Shown here in pieces: positions 1 to 6,431 of a stretch of 7,724 nt of DNA; within the stretch, counting starts at the first letter, position 1, and the number at the start of each line of letters is the position of its first letter. Under the pieces are notes generated by a model. It did no database searches, was not told where the DNA came from, and worked only from the letters and a program-made list of their open reading frames with translations. The position numbers were made by a program, and so were the translations under genes. The DNA comes from JAFGPJ01 sp964439135 (GTDB lineage Bacteria > Planctomycetota > Phycisphaerae > Sedimentisphaerales > Anaerobacaceae), in the NCBI GenBank assembly GCA_964439135.1, contig CAYTNN010000217.1:1-7724 (forward strand). Reading direction: 5' to 3'.

Positions 1-176
1 GCGAAACTGGTAGCGACCATCGAGACGGCAATCATCCACCACGGGAAAGACCTGCCGCCGAGAAAATAATTCTCGGAACTTTGCGAGGCCCGTTTGGAAA
101 AGTAGATCCCCGTGCCAAGGGCAAAAAGCAGGTAGGCAATTATAATCGCATAGTCAAGAAATTCTAAATGTCCCAT
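1..176 (-). CDS. Sodium:solute symporter (SSS family), N-terminal fragment
   Basis: The minus strand opens with ATG at 176-174 and reads through the left edge of the window, giving 58 complete residues. It begins with a short lead and a hydrophobic segment at about residues 7-25 (LDYAIIIAYLLFALG), which fits TM1 of the SSS/SLC5 fold. After it come SENYFLGGRS at about 38-47 and the aromatic WWMIAVSMVATS stretch that starts TM2. The 'YFLGGRS-x-WW' block is a strong family signature of sodium-coupled sugar or solute symporters in the inner membrane. An in-frame stop lies upstream and no other ATG, GTG or TTG lies between, so the start is secure, although only an AGGG directly touching the ATG resembles a ribosome site. 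The gene diverges from the GH42 gene, which suggests uptake of a galactoside or its products. The substrate cannot be read from this fragment. Confidence 0.88.
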   Translation of the reverse strand, partial: MGHLEFLDYAIIIAYLLFALGTGIYFSKRASQSSENYFLGGRSFPWWMIAVSMVATSF

Positions 177-275
177 CCCTGAGTACCATCCAATCTTGTC
201 TTTACCGAAAATTCCGTCGCCCTGGTATTAACAAGGGCTTACACACAATTGCCGATTCTCATTAAACCGCCCGAA

Positions 276-305
276 ATGATACCATAATGAACAAGAGCCG
301 GCCAA
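276..305 (-). promoter_or_regulatory. Candidate sigma-70-like promoter for the symporter gene
   Basis: Read on the minus strand, TTGGCC (305-300) is followed by 18 bases and then TATCAT (281-276). The -10 box matches the consensus at 5 of 6 positions, but the -35 box is poor. It would start transcription about 95 bases upstream of the symporter ATG. This is a by-eye match only, and boxes of this quality occur by chance. Confidence 0.22.
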
Positions 306-354
306 GATTAATTTCCGGATGTGCGTCAGTTCGTAGTCGATACGTACATTGAGA

Positions 355-369
355 CGATTGGGCCAATCG
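355..369. promoter_or_regulatory. 15-bp palindrome, candidate operator in the divergent spacer
   Basis: CGATTGG-G-CCAATCG is a perfect 7-bp inverted repeat around a single central G. It ends 107 bases before the GH42 ATG and lies 178 bases from the symporter ATG. Perfect symmetry of this length in a divergent spacer suits a dimeric transcription factor that controls both genes, such as a sugar-responsive repressor. No regulator gene is in the window, and no second copy was seen by eye. A chance palindrome remains possible. Confidence 0.35.
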
Positions 370-395
370 ACCGTAGAAGAATACGATCCAGCGAC

Positions 396-423
396 TTGCA
401 AATGTCGCAGATTCTGGTATCCT
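396..423 (+). promoter_or_regulatory. Candidate promoter for the GH42 gene
   Basis: TTGCAA (396-401), a 16-base gap and TATCCT (418-423) each match the sigma-70 boxes at 4 of 6 positions. Transcription would begin about 45 bases before the ATG at 477, downstream of the palindrome at 355-369. The match is weak and rests on position and spacing only. Confidence 0.22.
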
Positions 424-476
424 GTGCATATCATGTTTTGAGATTCTATAGAGGACAAAAATGTAGAGGTGGAACC

Positions 477-2606
477 ATGAAGACAAATGTCACGACACTG
501 GTCTTGAGCGTCCTGCTGGTGCATTCCCTTGGCATCGCGTGTCCGGCCCAGAAACGACTGGGGAATCTGAAACCGCAAACACGACAGGCCCTTCCAGCCA
601 AAGGGGACATGATGATCGGAGTAGACTACTATCCCGAGCACTGGCCCAGAGAAAGGTGGGAAACTGATATTGGACTCATGAAGAAAGCGGGATTTAACAC
701 GGTCCGCCTTGCGGAGTTCTCCTGGATCAAGATGGAGCCCATGGAGGGCCGGTTCGAGTTCGGCTGGCTGGATGATGCTGTGACATTACTTGCCCGGCAC
801 GATATGAACATCATTCTTTGCACGCCAACAGCGGTCATGCCTGCCTGGGTGGCGAGGAAATACCCGGAGACACTGCGGCAGAAGCCCGATGGGACGCGTA
901 TAGTCTGGGGCGGCAGAAAACACAACTGCTTTTCGAGCGGCACGTATCGGCTGCTTTCAGAACGAATCACAACCGCGATGGCCGAACACTTTGCCGCGAC
1001 ACCCAACGTTATCGGGTGGCAGACGGACAATGAATTCGGGGGCGGAGAATGTCACTGTCAGAGCTGTCTTGCCGAGTTTCAGGATTGGTTGAGAAAAAAA
1101 TATGGCACGCTGGATGCATTGAATTCTGCGTGGGGCAATCATTTCTGGGGACTGAATTTTACAGCGTGGGGAGAAATCACATTCCCCGACAATCGCACCG
1201 ATGAGACCTGGGCCATGGGCAATCCCAGCGCGTGTCTGGACTTCAAGCGATTTACATCGTGGCTGCGCGATCGTTTCCAGGCCGATCAAGTTCGTATCCT
1301 CCGCCGCATCTGTCCGGATGACTTCGTGACACACAATTTCATGGGGCTGTACAGCGATCTGGATTACTATGATCTGGCCCGTGATCTTGATTTCGTTACG
1401 TGGGACAATTATCCGATCTGGTCCGGCAAGCCGGACATTCCGTACGGAGCTTCGTTGGCTGCTGATGTCATGCGTGGCCTCAAGGATAAGAACTTCATGA
1501 TTATGGAACAAACTGCCGGTCCCTGCGGATGGGGAGCATTTGGGCGTAATCCCTGGCCGGGTGAGATTCGCAAGATTGCGTACCAGCAGCTCGCTCATGG
1601 TTCCGACGGACAAATTTGGTTCCGCTGGCGCACCTGCACAGTGGGACGCGAACAGTATTGGCATGGTCTGCTCGGTCATGACGGAAAACCTCTCAGACGC
1701 TACGACGAGGCGGCGCAAACCGCGAAAGAATTCCGTAAACTCGAAGATTATCTGAGGGGGACAACCGTTGAGTCGGATGTTGCAATTCTCTATGACTACG
1801 ATAATCTCTGGTCTCTCAATTTCCAGCCCGGGTACGCGGGTAATAGTCTCCAGGCTGCCATTCTGCGGTATTACAATGCACTGTATCGAGCAGGCGTGAA
1901 TGTAGATATTGTGAACCGAAGCGTGAATCTTGCCAAATACAAACTTGTTCTGGCACCGGATTTTTCCCTGATGCCTGACGAGACGGCCGACATGCTGAGT
2001 CAATACGTTAAGAAAGGCGGGGTTTTGCTGGCTGACTGCAGGACCGGTATCAAAGACTGTAACAATCTTTGTCATGAAAGGACGCTTCCAGGTTTGCTAT
2101 CACCGGTGTTGGGAATCCGTATCGAGGAATACAGCGCTTTGGGCGCGGATACATGGTACACGGTCAAAGGCACTGCAGACCTGGAGGGAACGTACACGGC
2201 CGTCCATTATGTGGATTGGGTGACACCTGACGGTGCCGAATCCGTAGCCGGCTATACCGATCAGTGGCACATGAAGCCGTTTTCGGCCGTGACGCGGAAC
2301 ACCTACGGCAAAGGCAAGGGTTGGTATGTCGGTACGGTCATAAAGGAAGAATCCTTCTACGATAGCCTGATCGCCGAACTGCTCGAAGATGCCGGTATTC
2401 GGCCGCTGGTGGATCCTCCGAATGGAGTCGAAGTTTCGATTCGGCAGGGGCATGGCAGGAAACTACTCTTCCTGATGAACCATACTCAGCAGCCAAAGAT
2501 TGTGGATGTCCCGGAAGGCAGGATTGAACTACTCAACAATATCAAGACAAAGACAACGCTGAGATTAGACAGGTTCGACGTGGCGGTTGTTCTTCTGGAG
2601 CAGTAG
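477..2606 (+). CDS. Secreted GH42 beta-galactosidase
   Basis: This 709-residue protein belongs to glycoside hydrolase family 42, retaining enzymes that remove terminal beta-galactosyl residues. The catalytic TIM barrel starts with GVDYYPEHW at 48-56. Asn185-Glu186 in TDNEFGG is the expected acid/base site, and Glu344 in IMEQTAGP the expected nucleophile. Cys151, Cys192, Cys194 and Cys197 (a CxCxxC cluster plus one distant Cys) match the zinc-binding cysteines known in Thermus A4 beta-galactosidase. A Rossmann-like trimerisation domain follows from about 433, and a small beta domain from about 649 to the end. The ATG at 477 is chosen over an in-frame ATG at 321 because AGAGGTGG precedes it at normal spacing and the first residues form a signal peptide, with cleavage likely near Ala24 (ACPA/QKR). 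Cys22 makes only a poor lipobox. A signal peptide is less usual for GH42, whose members are often cytoplasmic, so periplasmic action is inferred. The family assignment is very secure; the natural substrate is not known. Confidence 0.96.
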   Translation: MKTNVTTLVLSVLLVHSLGIACPAQKRLGNLKPQTRQALPAKGDMMIGVDYYPEHWPRERWETDIGLMKKAGFNTVRLAEFSWIKMEPMEGRFEFGWLDDAVTLLARHDMNIILCTPTAVMPAWVARKYPETLRQKPDGTRIVWGGRKHNCFSSGTYRLLSERITTAMAEHFAATPNVIGWQTDNEFGGGECHCQSCLAEFQDWLRKKYGTLDALNSAWGNHFWGLNFTAWGEITFPDNRTDETWAMGNPSACLDFKRFTSWLRDRFQADQVRILRRICPDDFVTHNFMGLYSDLDYYDLARDLDFVTWDNYPIWSGKPDIPYGASLAADVMRGLKDKNFMIMEQTAGPCGWGAFGRNPWPGEIRKIAYQQLAHGSDGQIWFRWRTCTVGREQYWHGLLGHDGKPLRRYDEAAQTAKEFRKLEDYLRGTTVESDVAILYDYDNLWSLNFQPGYAGNSLQAAILRYYNALYRAGVNVDIVNRSVNLAKYKLVLAPDFSLMPDETADMLSQYVKKGGVLLADCRTGIKDCNNLCHERTLPGLLSPVLGIRIEEYSALGADTWYTVKGTADLEGTYTAVHYVDWVTPDGAESVAGYTDQWHMKPFSAVTRNTYGKGKGWYVGTVIKEESFYDSLIAELLEDAGIRPLVDPPNGVEVSIRQGHGRKLLFLMNHTQQPKIVDVPEGRIELLNNIKTKTTLRLDRFDVAVVLLEQ

Positions 2607-2893
2607 TGTCCATGATAACACAAGGCCTGGAATTTCTTCGCGCCGGAATCGCTGCTGACTCCGGATGGGATTCGTGTCCTCTCGCCGTTGATCTGCGGTT
2701 GTTTCTTGAGCTCTCCCGTGCACAATCTGATCTGGGTATTGCTCCGGTCTTCGCGGTGACTGATCCAATTCGCTCATCTGCATGGACTGGTGGGACTGGT
2801 TCGAAAAGCACTCAATACAAAACTATTGTATGCCGGGACATGACAGAATATTGTGACACTCTTCAATCAGAGGAAAAGAAAAAACGGGCATAA
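2606..2893 (+). CDS. Doubtful small ORF directly downstream of GH42
   Basis: A 95-codon frame begins with GTG whose first base is the last base of the GH42 stop (TAGTG). GGAG lies 5 bases before it, so coupled translation is formally possible. The protein (start SMITQGLEFLRAG, end QSEEKKKRA) has no family I recognise, no signal peptide and no membrane span. Its last 31 bases overlap the convergent propeller gene, at the part thought to be a frameshifted tail. If this is not a gene, 2607-2862 is plain convergent spacer. It then holds only a 6-bp AT-rich hairpin (2815-2831), a weak CCGGA/TCCGG pair (2643-2664) and no convincing terminator. Confidence 0.18.
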   Translation: MSMITQGLEFLRAGIAADSGWDSCPLAVDLRLFLELSRAQSDLGIAPVFAVTDPIRSSAWTGGTGSKSTQYKTIVCRDMTEYCDTLQSEEKKKRA

Positions 2894-4320
2894 AAAGCAT
2901 GACTGAATGAGAGAGCTATATTACGCCTGCTCGACCACGAATTTTCGAAGAATTCTGACGTTTTGTAACTCGTGGGAAAAGTGCCTGTTGTCCCGCTATT
3001 CTTGTTGCCGATGCAGTAGATGTTCTTCATTCCGACGAGGAAAAGTCTGCCATTTGCCGCCGCAGGTGACGGGTGACTGCCGTCGCCAAGGTCATTGACT
3101 GCGAGGATGCGGAACTCAGGCCCCGCCTGAACGACATAGCTCTTGCCGGCGTTTGCGAAGAACAGGCGCCCCTTTGGGTCCGCAATCGGACTGGCCCAGG
3201 TGGTTGATATGTCCCGGAGACGCTCGGAATAAATCTCTTTGCCTGTAGCCATTTGCCAACACTGGAGGATGCCGGGAGTGCGCAGGCGATACAGGTGTTC
3301 GCCTACAACGATGGGCGAACTCAGTGCTTCGCCTCTCTGCATGATGGTCCAGCGGCTGTGTGTATCGGAGATGTCGCCCGAACCGGTCGGATCAACGGCT
3401 ACGCCGGTGCCGCCCCTGCCATCGTCAAAGTAGACCAGGCCCTTCCCGTAGGCCGGCGATGATGCATCTCCCTCGCCCCGGCACCACCAAAGGAGTTTCC
3501 CGTCGGCCGGATCAAGGCTCTGCAGGGCATCGCCCGCCTGTTTCATGCCAGAGGCCAGAAGAAGCATCTGGGGTTTGTTATCGACCTGAATGATCAGGGG
3601 CGTGCTGTGCCCGAACTGCATTTGCGGGAATTTTCTCTCCCATGTCATATTGCCGCTGGTCTTGTCGAAGGCGACTACCCGCGAGTCTTCTTTCTTTGCC
3701 ATCGCGCAAAAGAGGATGACGGTCTCGCCGTAGAGGACCGGGCTGCTGCCAAGAGTGACGTCGAAAGAGTAAGGAACAATTTCCTTTCGCCACACGATGT
3801 TGCCCTGGAAATCTATCGCGGCCAGGACCGATGAGGCGAATGCACAGTAAATTAGCCTGCCGTCGGTGACAGGCGTGGCGGCGGCGTAGCCTCCGCCCGG
3901 TCCGCTGCGGTAATCTGTCCGCAACCAGGGTCCGGGTGGTAAGAGCGTATCCCAGAGCAATCCTCCGTCGGAAGTGCGATAGCAGGTGACATGATGCTCC
4001 GGGATGACCTTTTTGCGGTCTTCAACATCAGCCGGCCAGTTGACCGTGCAGACTATAACCGCATTATCCCAGACGATGGGACTGGCGTGCCCCTGGCCGG
4101 TAAGCGGCGAAATCCAAAGCACGTTTTTATTTGCAGGGCCGCCCCAGACGATCGGTAGATTCTCCTGCGTCGTGTAGCCAAGGCCGGTCGGGCCGCGGAA
4201 GCCGGGCCAGTTCGCTCGGATGAGGGTGTTAGGTGTCAGAAGAATGCCTGTTAAAATAATGGCAAATATAGCCGACTGGTTTTCGAAAATCCTGCTGCCG
4301 GTCGTAAGATGTTTCATCAT
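2863..4320 (-). CDS. Exported PQQ-like beta-propeller repeat protein (BamB-type fold)
   Basis: The frame encodes 485 residues. The N-terminus has a hydrophobic segment at about 17-30 followed by NWPGFRGP (37-44), the usual start of the mature domain in planctomycete propeller proteins. Repeats follow, each with an 'x-DG-x-LLW/LxW' or 'SSP-hydrophobic' core: DGGLLWD (118-124), GNIVWRKE (173-180), SGNMTWERK (222-230), DGKLLWW (273-279) and TGKEIYSERL (359-368). ASP/SSP strands recur at 79-81, 192-194, 287-289, 335-337 and 376-378. This supports a seven- or eight-bladed PQQ_2-type propeller in the periplasm or on the surface. Such proteins often serve as scaffolds, and PQQ binding or dehydrogenase activity is not shown. 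AGGGA lies 7 bases upstream of the ATG. The propeller ends at about residue 440 (YCIGNK). The last 45 residues do not resemble a blade, and an out-of-frame TAG directly follows that point, which suggests a late frameshift. Confidence 0.9.
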   Translation of the reverse strand: MMKHLTTGSRIFENQSAIFAIILTGILLTPNTLIRANWPGFRGPTGLGYTTQENLPIVWGGPANKNVLWISPLTGQGHASPIVWDNAVIVCTVNWPADVEDRKKVIPEHHVTCYRTSDGGLLWDTLLPPGPWLRTDYRSGPGGGYAAATPVTDGRLIYCAFASSVLAAIDFQGNIVWRKEIVPYSFDVTLGSSPVLYGETVILFCAMAKKEDSRVVAFDKTSGNMTWERKFPQMQFGHSTPLIIQVDNKPQMLLLASGMKQAGDALQSLDPADGKLLWWCRGEGDASSPAYGKGLVYFDDGRGGTGVAVDPTGSGDISDTHSRWTIMQRGEALSSPIVVGEHLYRLRTPGILQCWQMATGKEIYSERLRDISTTWASPIADPKGRLFFANAGKSYVVQAGPEFRILAVNDLGDGSHPSPAAANGRLFLVGMKNIYCIGNKNSGTTGTFPTSYKTSEFFENSWSSRRNIALSFSHAFYARFFFSSD

Positions 4321-4362
4321 GTCGTATTCCCTGTGTATCTTTTTTGTCAGCGGTTCGGTCTT

Positions 4363-4569
4363 TCACCGATATACAGGCATGACTATACCACCGGAGTAAT
4401 GACGATTCCAATCCAAAATATTAAATCGTCTCCGTCCAGGCCCATCATCAAGGACCAACTGATAGGAAATTTGCCTTTTCGCCCATTCTTTTGTTCCGGG
4501 CTTACGCGGTAGCTCAATGACGGAGGTTTGCCGCTTCCAATCATCCAGAAGCAGGTTGGACACCCCCAT
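4363..4569 (-). CDS. Doubtful 68-aa ORF or gene remnant between esterase and propeller genes
   Basis: This frame starts with ATG 43 bases after the esterase stop and is in phase with the esterase, so only one TAA separates it from that gene. The product contains DDWKRQTSVIELPRKPGTKE and ends in GGIVMPVYR, and its charged and hydrophobic residues are mixed as in real proteins. I recognise no family. A neighbouring minus-strand frame is also open across the same bases, which weakens the case. It could be a small gene, the eroded 3' end of a lost gene, or chance. The candidate propeller promoter lies inside it. Confidence 0.2.
   Translation of the reverse strand: MGVSNLLLDDWKRQTSVIELPRKPGTKEWAKRQISYQLVLDDGPGRRRFNILDWNRHYSGGIVMPVYR
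4382..4411 (-). promoter_or_regulatory. Candidate promoter for the propeller gene
   Basis: On the minus strand TTGGAA (4411-4406), an 18-base spacer and TATAGT (4387-4382) match the sigma-70 boxes at 4 and 5 of 6 positions. Transcription would begin near 4375, leaving a leader of about 55 bases before the ATG at 4320. A small TCGGT/ACCGA hairpin (4355-4369) would lie in that leader. This would make the propeller gene its own unit rather than the last gene of the upstream cluster. Confidence 0.33.
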
Positions 4570-4594
4570 AATCCCTGGCGAGGGAAGAAACGCA

Positions 4595-4609
4595 CGGAGG
4601 AGTCCTCCG
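4595..4609. terminator. Small GC-rich hairpin just past the esterase stop
   Basis: CGGAGG-AGT-CCTCCG forms a 6-bp, all but one G-C paired stem with a 3-base loop, 2 bases past the TAA at 4614-4612 on the minus strand. No run of T follows directly (only a TTTCTT stretch about 4 bases on), so it is a poor intrinsic terminator. It may instead protect or punctuate the 3' end of the transcript. Confidence 0.25.
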
Positions 4610-4611
4610 GC

Positions 4612-5598
4612 TTAGTACGGTTGTGTGGGGAGCTTGAGAAATCCCTGATGCCGAAGCCAGTTAACACAAGCTTCCGTCCAAGTGGAGCACGGATGATCGC
4701 TCTTGCGTACACCGAAGTCGTGGGCGGCTGTCGCATAGACGTGCAGCTCCGCCGGGACGCCGGCCTTCCTCAGCGCAAGGTACATCAACACGCTGTGCTC
4801 CGGCGGGCTGATGATGTCGGCCCCGCCGTGCGCGAGGAAGATCGGCGGCGTTCCGGCCGGGATACGCAGGCCGGGAGTGACCTGGTCCTTGTCCTTCGCT
4901 TTCAGGTAGCCCGAATAGACTCCGATGGCGAAATCAGGCCGGCAACTGATTTTGTCCACGTCATCAACAGGCTCGTAGGTTCGCCGGTCGAAGCTCGTCG
5001 CCGTCGCAATCGCCAGATGGCCGCCGGCCGAAAAACCCACCATGCCGATTTGCTGTGGATTAATGCCCCAGTCCTTGGCTTTACTCCGCACCAGGCTGAC
5101 GGCTCGTTGCGCATCCTGGAGCGGACGCCGTGCCGGCTCGCCCTTGGGCTCATCGGGCCGGCGCGGCACACGGTACTTAAGAATGATGCCGGTGACGCCG
5201 ATAGAATTCAACCAAGCGGCAACTTCCTCGCCTTCGAGTTGCCAGTAGAGATCCCAGTAGCCGCCCCCGGGGCATATCAGCACCGCGGTCCCGGTGTCCT
5301 TGTCCTTCGCCGGCCGATAGATCGTGAGGGTCGGTTTGGTGACATTGGTCAGAAGCCTCGTCTGCTCGGTGACCTCGACCTGCCTGCGGTCCAGCTTCGG
5401 TGACATGTGGGACTTTTCCTCGCCGATGTTGCCGCTTTCGTCCGGAACCGTGCCCGGCCAAATCTCAACGACGAGTGGCAGCCTCAAAGCCGAAGGCTTT
5501 GGGGATGGGTTAGCCCAAGCCATCCCCAAGCTGCGCTTGAGGCTGCCACCCACCGCGCACACCGATATAATCAGAGAAACCATCATTGTGAATCGCAT
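4612..5598 (-). CDS. Exported alpha/beta hydrolase (acetyl-esterase/lipase type)
   Basis: This is an alpha/beta-hydrolase-fold serine esterase of 328 residues, close to the BD-FAE/acetylxylan-esterase-like proteins common in planctomycetes. The oxyanion loop is CPGGGY (109-114) and the nucleophile is Ser190 in GFSAGGH. The acid is probably Asp261 (HGGADI) and the base His293 (AAHDFGV). The ATG at 5598 is preferred over an in-frame ATG at 5625. AAAGGAGG lies at 5617-5610, 11 bases upstream of the preferred start and inside the longer reading. Residues 3-17 form a signal-peptide core. Residues 17-42 are encoded by a 75-bp palindromic element, before the mature domain resumes at VVEIWPG (43-49), so these residues look inserted. 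The gene follows the small amidohydrolase gene by 56 bases and is probably co-transcribed with it. Removal of acyl groups from a sugar is a reasonable guess; the substrate is unknown. Confidence 0.92.
   Translation of the reverse strand: MRFTMMVSLIISVCAVGGSLKRSLGMAWANPSPKPSALRLPLVVEIWPGTVPDESGNIGEEKSHMSPKLDRRQVEVTEQTRLLTNVTKPTLTIYRPAKDKDTGTAVLICPGGGYWDLYWQLEGEEVAAWLNSIGVTGIILKYRVPRRPDEPKGEPARRPLQDAQRAVSLVRSKAKDWGINPQQIGMVGFSAGGHLAIATATSFDRRTYEPVDDVDKISCRPDFAIGVYSGYLKAKDKDQVTPGLRIPAGTPPIFLAHGGADIISPPEHSVLMYLALRKAGVPAELHVYATAAHDFGVRKSDHPCSTWTEACVNWLRHQGFLKLPTQPY
5475..5549. repeat. 75-bp multi-armed palindromic element inside the esterase gene
   Basis: The outer arms GTGGCAGCCTC (5475-5485) and GAGGCTGCCAC (5539-5549) pair perfectly. 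They enclose three hairpins laid end to end with no unpaired base between them: AAAGCC-GAA-GGCTTT (5486-5500), GGGGATGG-11 nt-CCATCCCC (5501-5527) and AAGC-TGC-GCTT (5528-5538). The result is a cloverleaf or cruciform. Alternatively the inner and outer arms zip into one long, slightly bulged stem. It is 75 bases, exactly 25 codons, and is read in frame with no stop. The compact symmetry resembles REP-like or Rickettsia palindromic elements, which can spread into coding genes. I saw no second copy in this window and no clear target duplication, so mobility is inferred. Confidence 0.85.
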
Positions 5599-5654
5599 GA
5601 CTGAACAATCCTCCTTTCTTTGCATTGCTCGATCCTTTCGGCATTCGCCCCGTG

Positions 5655-6431
5655 CTACAACCGCAACCAGGCCATCGCGTTCTTCGAGCGGATCTTCTCT
5701 TTTTCCGGCTCGCTCGTATCCAATACTTCCAGCTTCACTAATGCGGGATCGGGATAATTGAAGGGCATCCCGGTCCCGAACATCACACGCTCAGCGCCCA
5801 GGTTCGTGATGAGCTGCCCAAGCTCGTTCGCCAGCACGGCGCTCAAGCGGGACAATCCGATGGCATAATTGCACGGCAGGCCGTTGTCCTTTCGCCCGAG
5901 CGGGCACCTCGTATAGCCGATGCCGTTCAATAGGATGAAGCGTGCTTTTGAGCGAGCTTTCACTAACTCGACAATCTCTTCAAACGGCACATCAGGGACG
6001 TTCAGCAGCCAGCTCCGCTGGCGGTTGTCTTCCACGCGGATGGGAATGGAGATAATCATACCCCGCTCGGTCGCAGCGTCAATGAGCTGCCGGCAGCATA
6101 GGCTGGAGAGCTGATAGTTGTGCCACTTGGGATAGAGGCGCAGACCAACCATGCCGAACTGCTCGTGACAGATTTTCAGATCATCCTGCCAGCCGGCATA
6201 AAACGGATTGATGACGGCAAAAGGAATCAGCCGGTAGCTACGACCACGGACCTCTTCCGCCACCTCTTCATTGCCGGCTTGTGCATTGCGATAGGTGATG
6301 GCACTTGCGCTGGAGACGACCGCCTTGTCGATACGTTTAGAGTCCATCAATGCCAGCAGCGACTCGGCTGTGTTATGACGCAGCCGGCGGAACGCAAAAT
6401 GGCCGAGATAAGCATTAACGTCAACAATCAT
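5655..6431 (-). CDS. Amidohydrolase-fold protein lacking the usual metal ligands
   Basis: The 258-residue product follows the amidohydrolase-2 TIM-barrel plan. It has an N-terminal strand MIVDVNAYLG, a middle GLRLYPKW (96-103) and a late RVMFGTGMPF (215-224). At the positions where the neighbouring enzyme has metal ligands, other residues occur: Asn6 and Tyr8 for the His-x-His pair, Arg98 for the strand-4 Lys, Pro130 for a His, Asn169 for a His and Gly221 for the catalytic Asp. It may be a pseudoenzyme, a regulatory or scaffold subunit, or a metal-free hydrolase or lyase. No signal peptide is present. The start codon overlaps the stop of the upstream amidohydrolase gene by 4 nt (ATGA), a sign of coupled translation and often of partner proteins. 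The fold is secure; the activity is not. Confidence 0.9.
   Translation of the reverse strand: MIVDVNAYLGHFAFRRLRHNTAESLLALMDSKRIDKAVVSSASAITYRNAQAGNEEVAEEVRGRSYRLIPFAVINPFYAGWQDDLKICHEQFGMVGLRLYPKWHNYQLSSLCCRQLIDAATERGMIISIPIRVEDNRQRSWLLNVPDVPFEEIVELVKARSKARFILLNGIGYTRCPLGRKDNGLPCNYAIGLSRLSAVLANELGQLITNLGAERVMFGTGMPFNYPDPALVKLEVLDTSEPEKEKIRSKNAMAWLRL

Larger units (their letters stand above)
177..476. other. Divergent intergenic control region between symporter and GH42 genes
   Basis: These 300 bases lie between two divergently transcribed starts. Open frames cross the region on both strands, including an in-frame upstream extension of the GH42 ORF from 321. Their translations look like no protein family, and the extension lacks a signal peptide or ribosome site. 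The stretch holds a 15-bp palindrome (355-369), weak promoter-like boxes facing each way, and an AT-richer segment around 255-315. It most likely holds the shared control elements of both genes. Confidence 0.6.

Noticed and set aside
321..476. In-frame upstream start giving the GH42 protein 52 extra residues
   Set aside because: The extension would bury the signal peptide and crosses the palindrome and promoter area. The ATG at 477 has a good ribosome site.
957..2075. Long open frame of 372 codons on the minus strand opposite the GH42 gene
   Set aside because: It lies wholly antisense to a clear GH42 catalytic region, and its translation has no domain pattern, signal or family motif.
2784..2800. 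Short direct repeat GGACTGGT-G-GGACTGGT
   Set aside because: Two 8-bp copies in spacer are easily produced by chance, and no further copies or array structure are present.
2815..2831. ATACAA-AACTA-TTGTAT hairpin as a terminator for the GH42 transcript
   Set aside because: The stem is AT-rich and only 6 bp, with no T-run after it, so termination is not supported.
4528..5403. Open frame of 291 codons on the plus strand opposite the esterase gene
   Set aside because: It is antisense to the catalytic core of a well-supported hydrolase, is rich in Arg and Pro as expected of a GC-skewed shadow frame, and shows no recognisable motif.
5475..5549. Reading the 75-base cloverleaf as a tRNA gene
   Set aside because: The length and four arms recall tRNA, but the outer stem is 11 bp, two hairpins have 3-base loops, and no T-loop, D-loop or CCA signature is present. 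It is also read through as codons.
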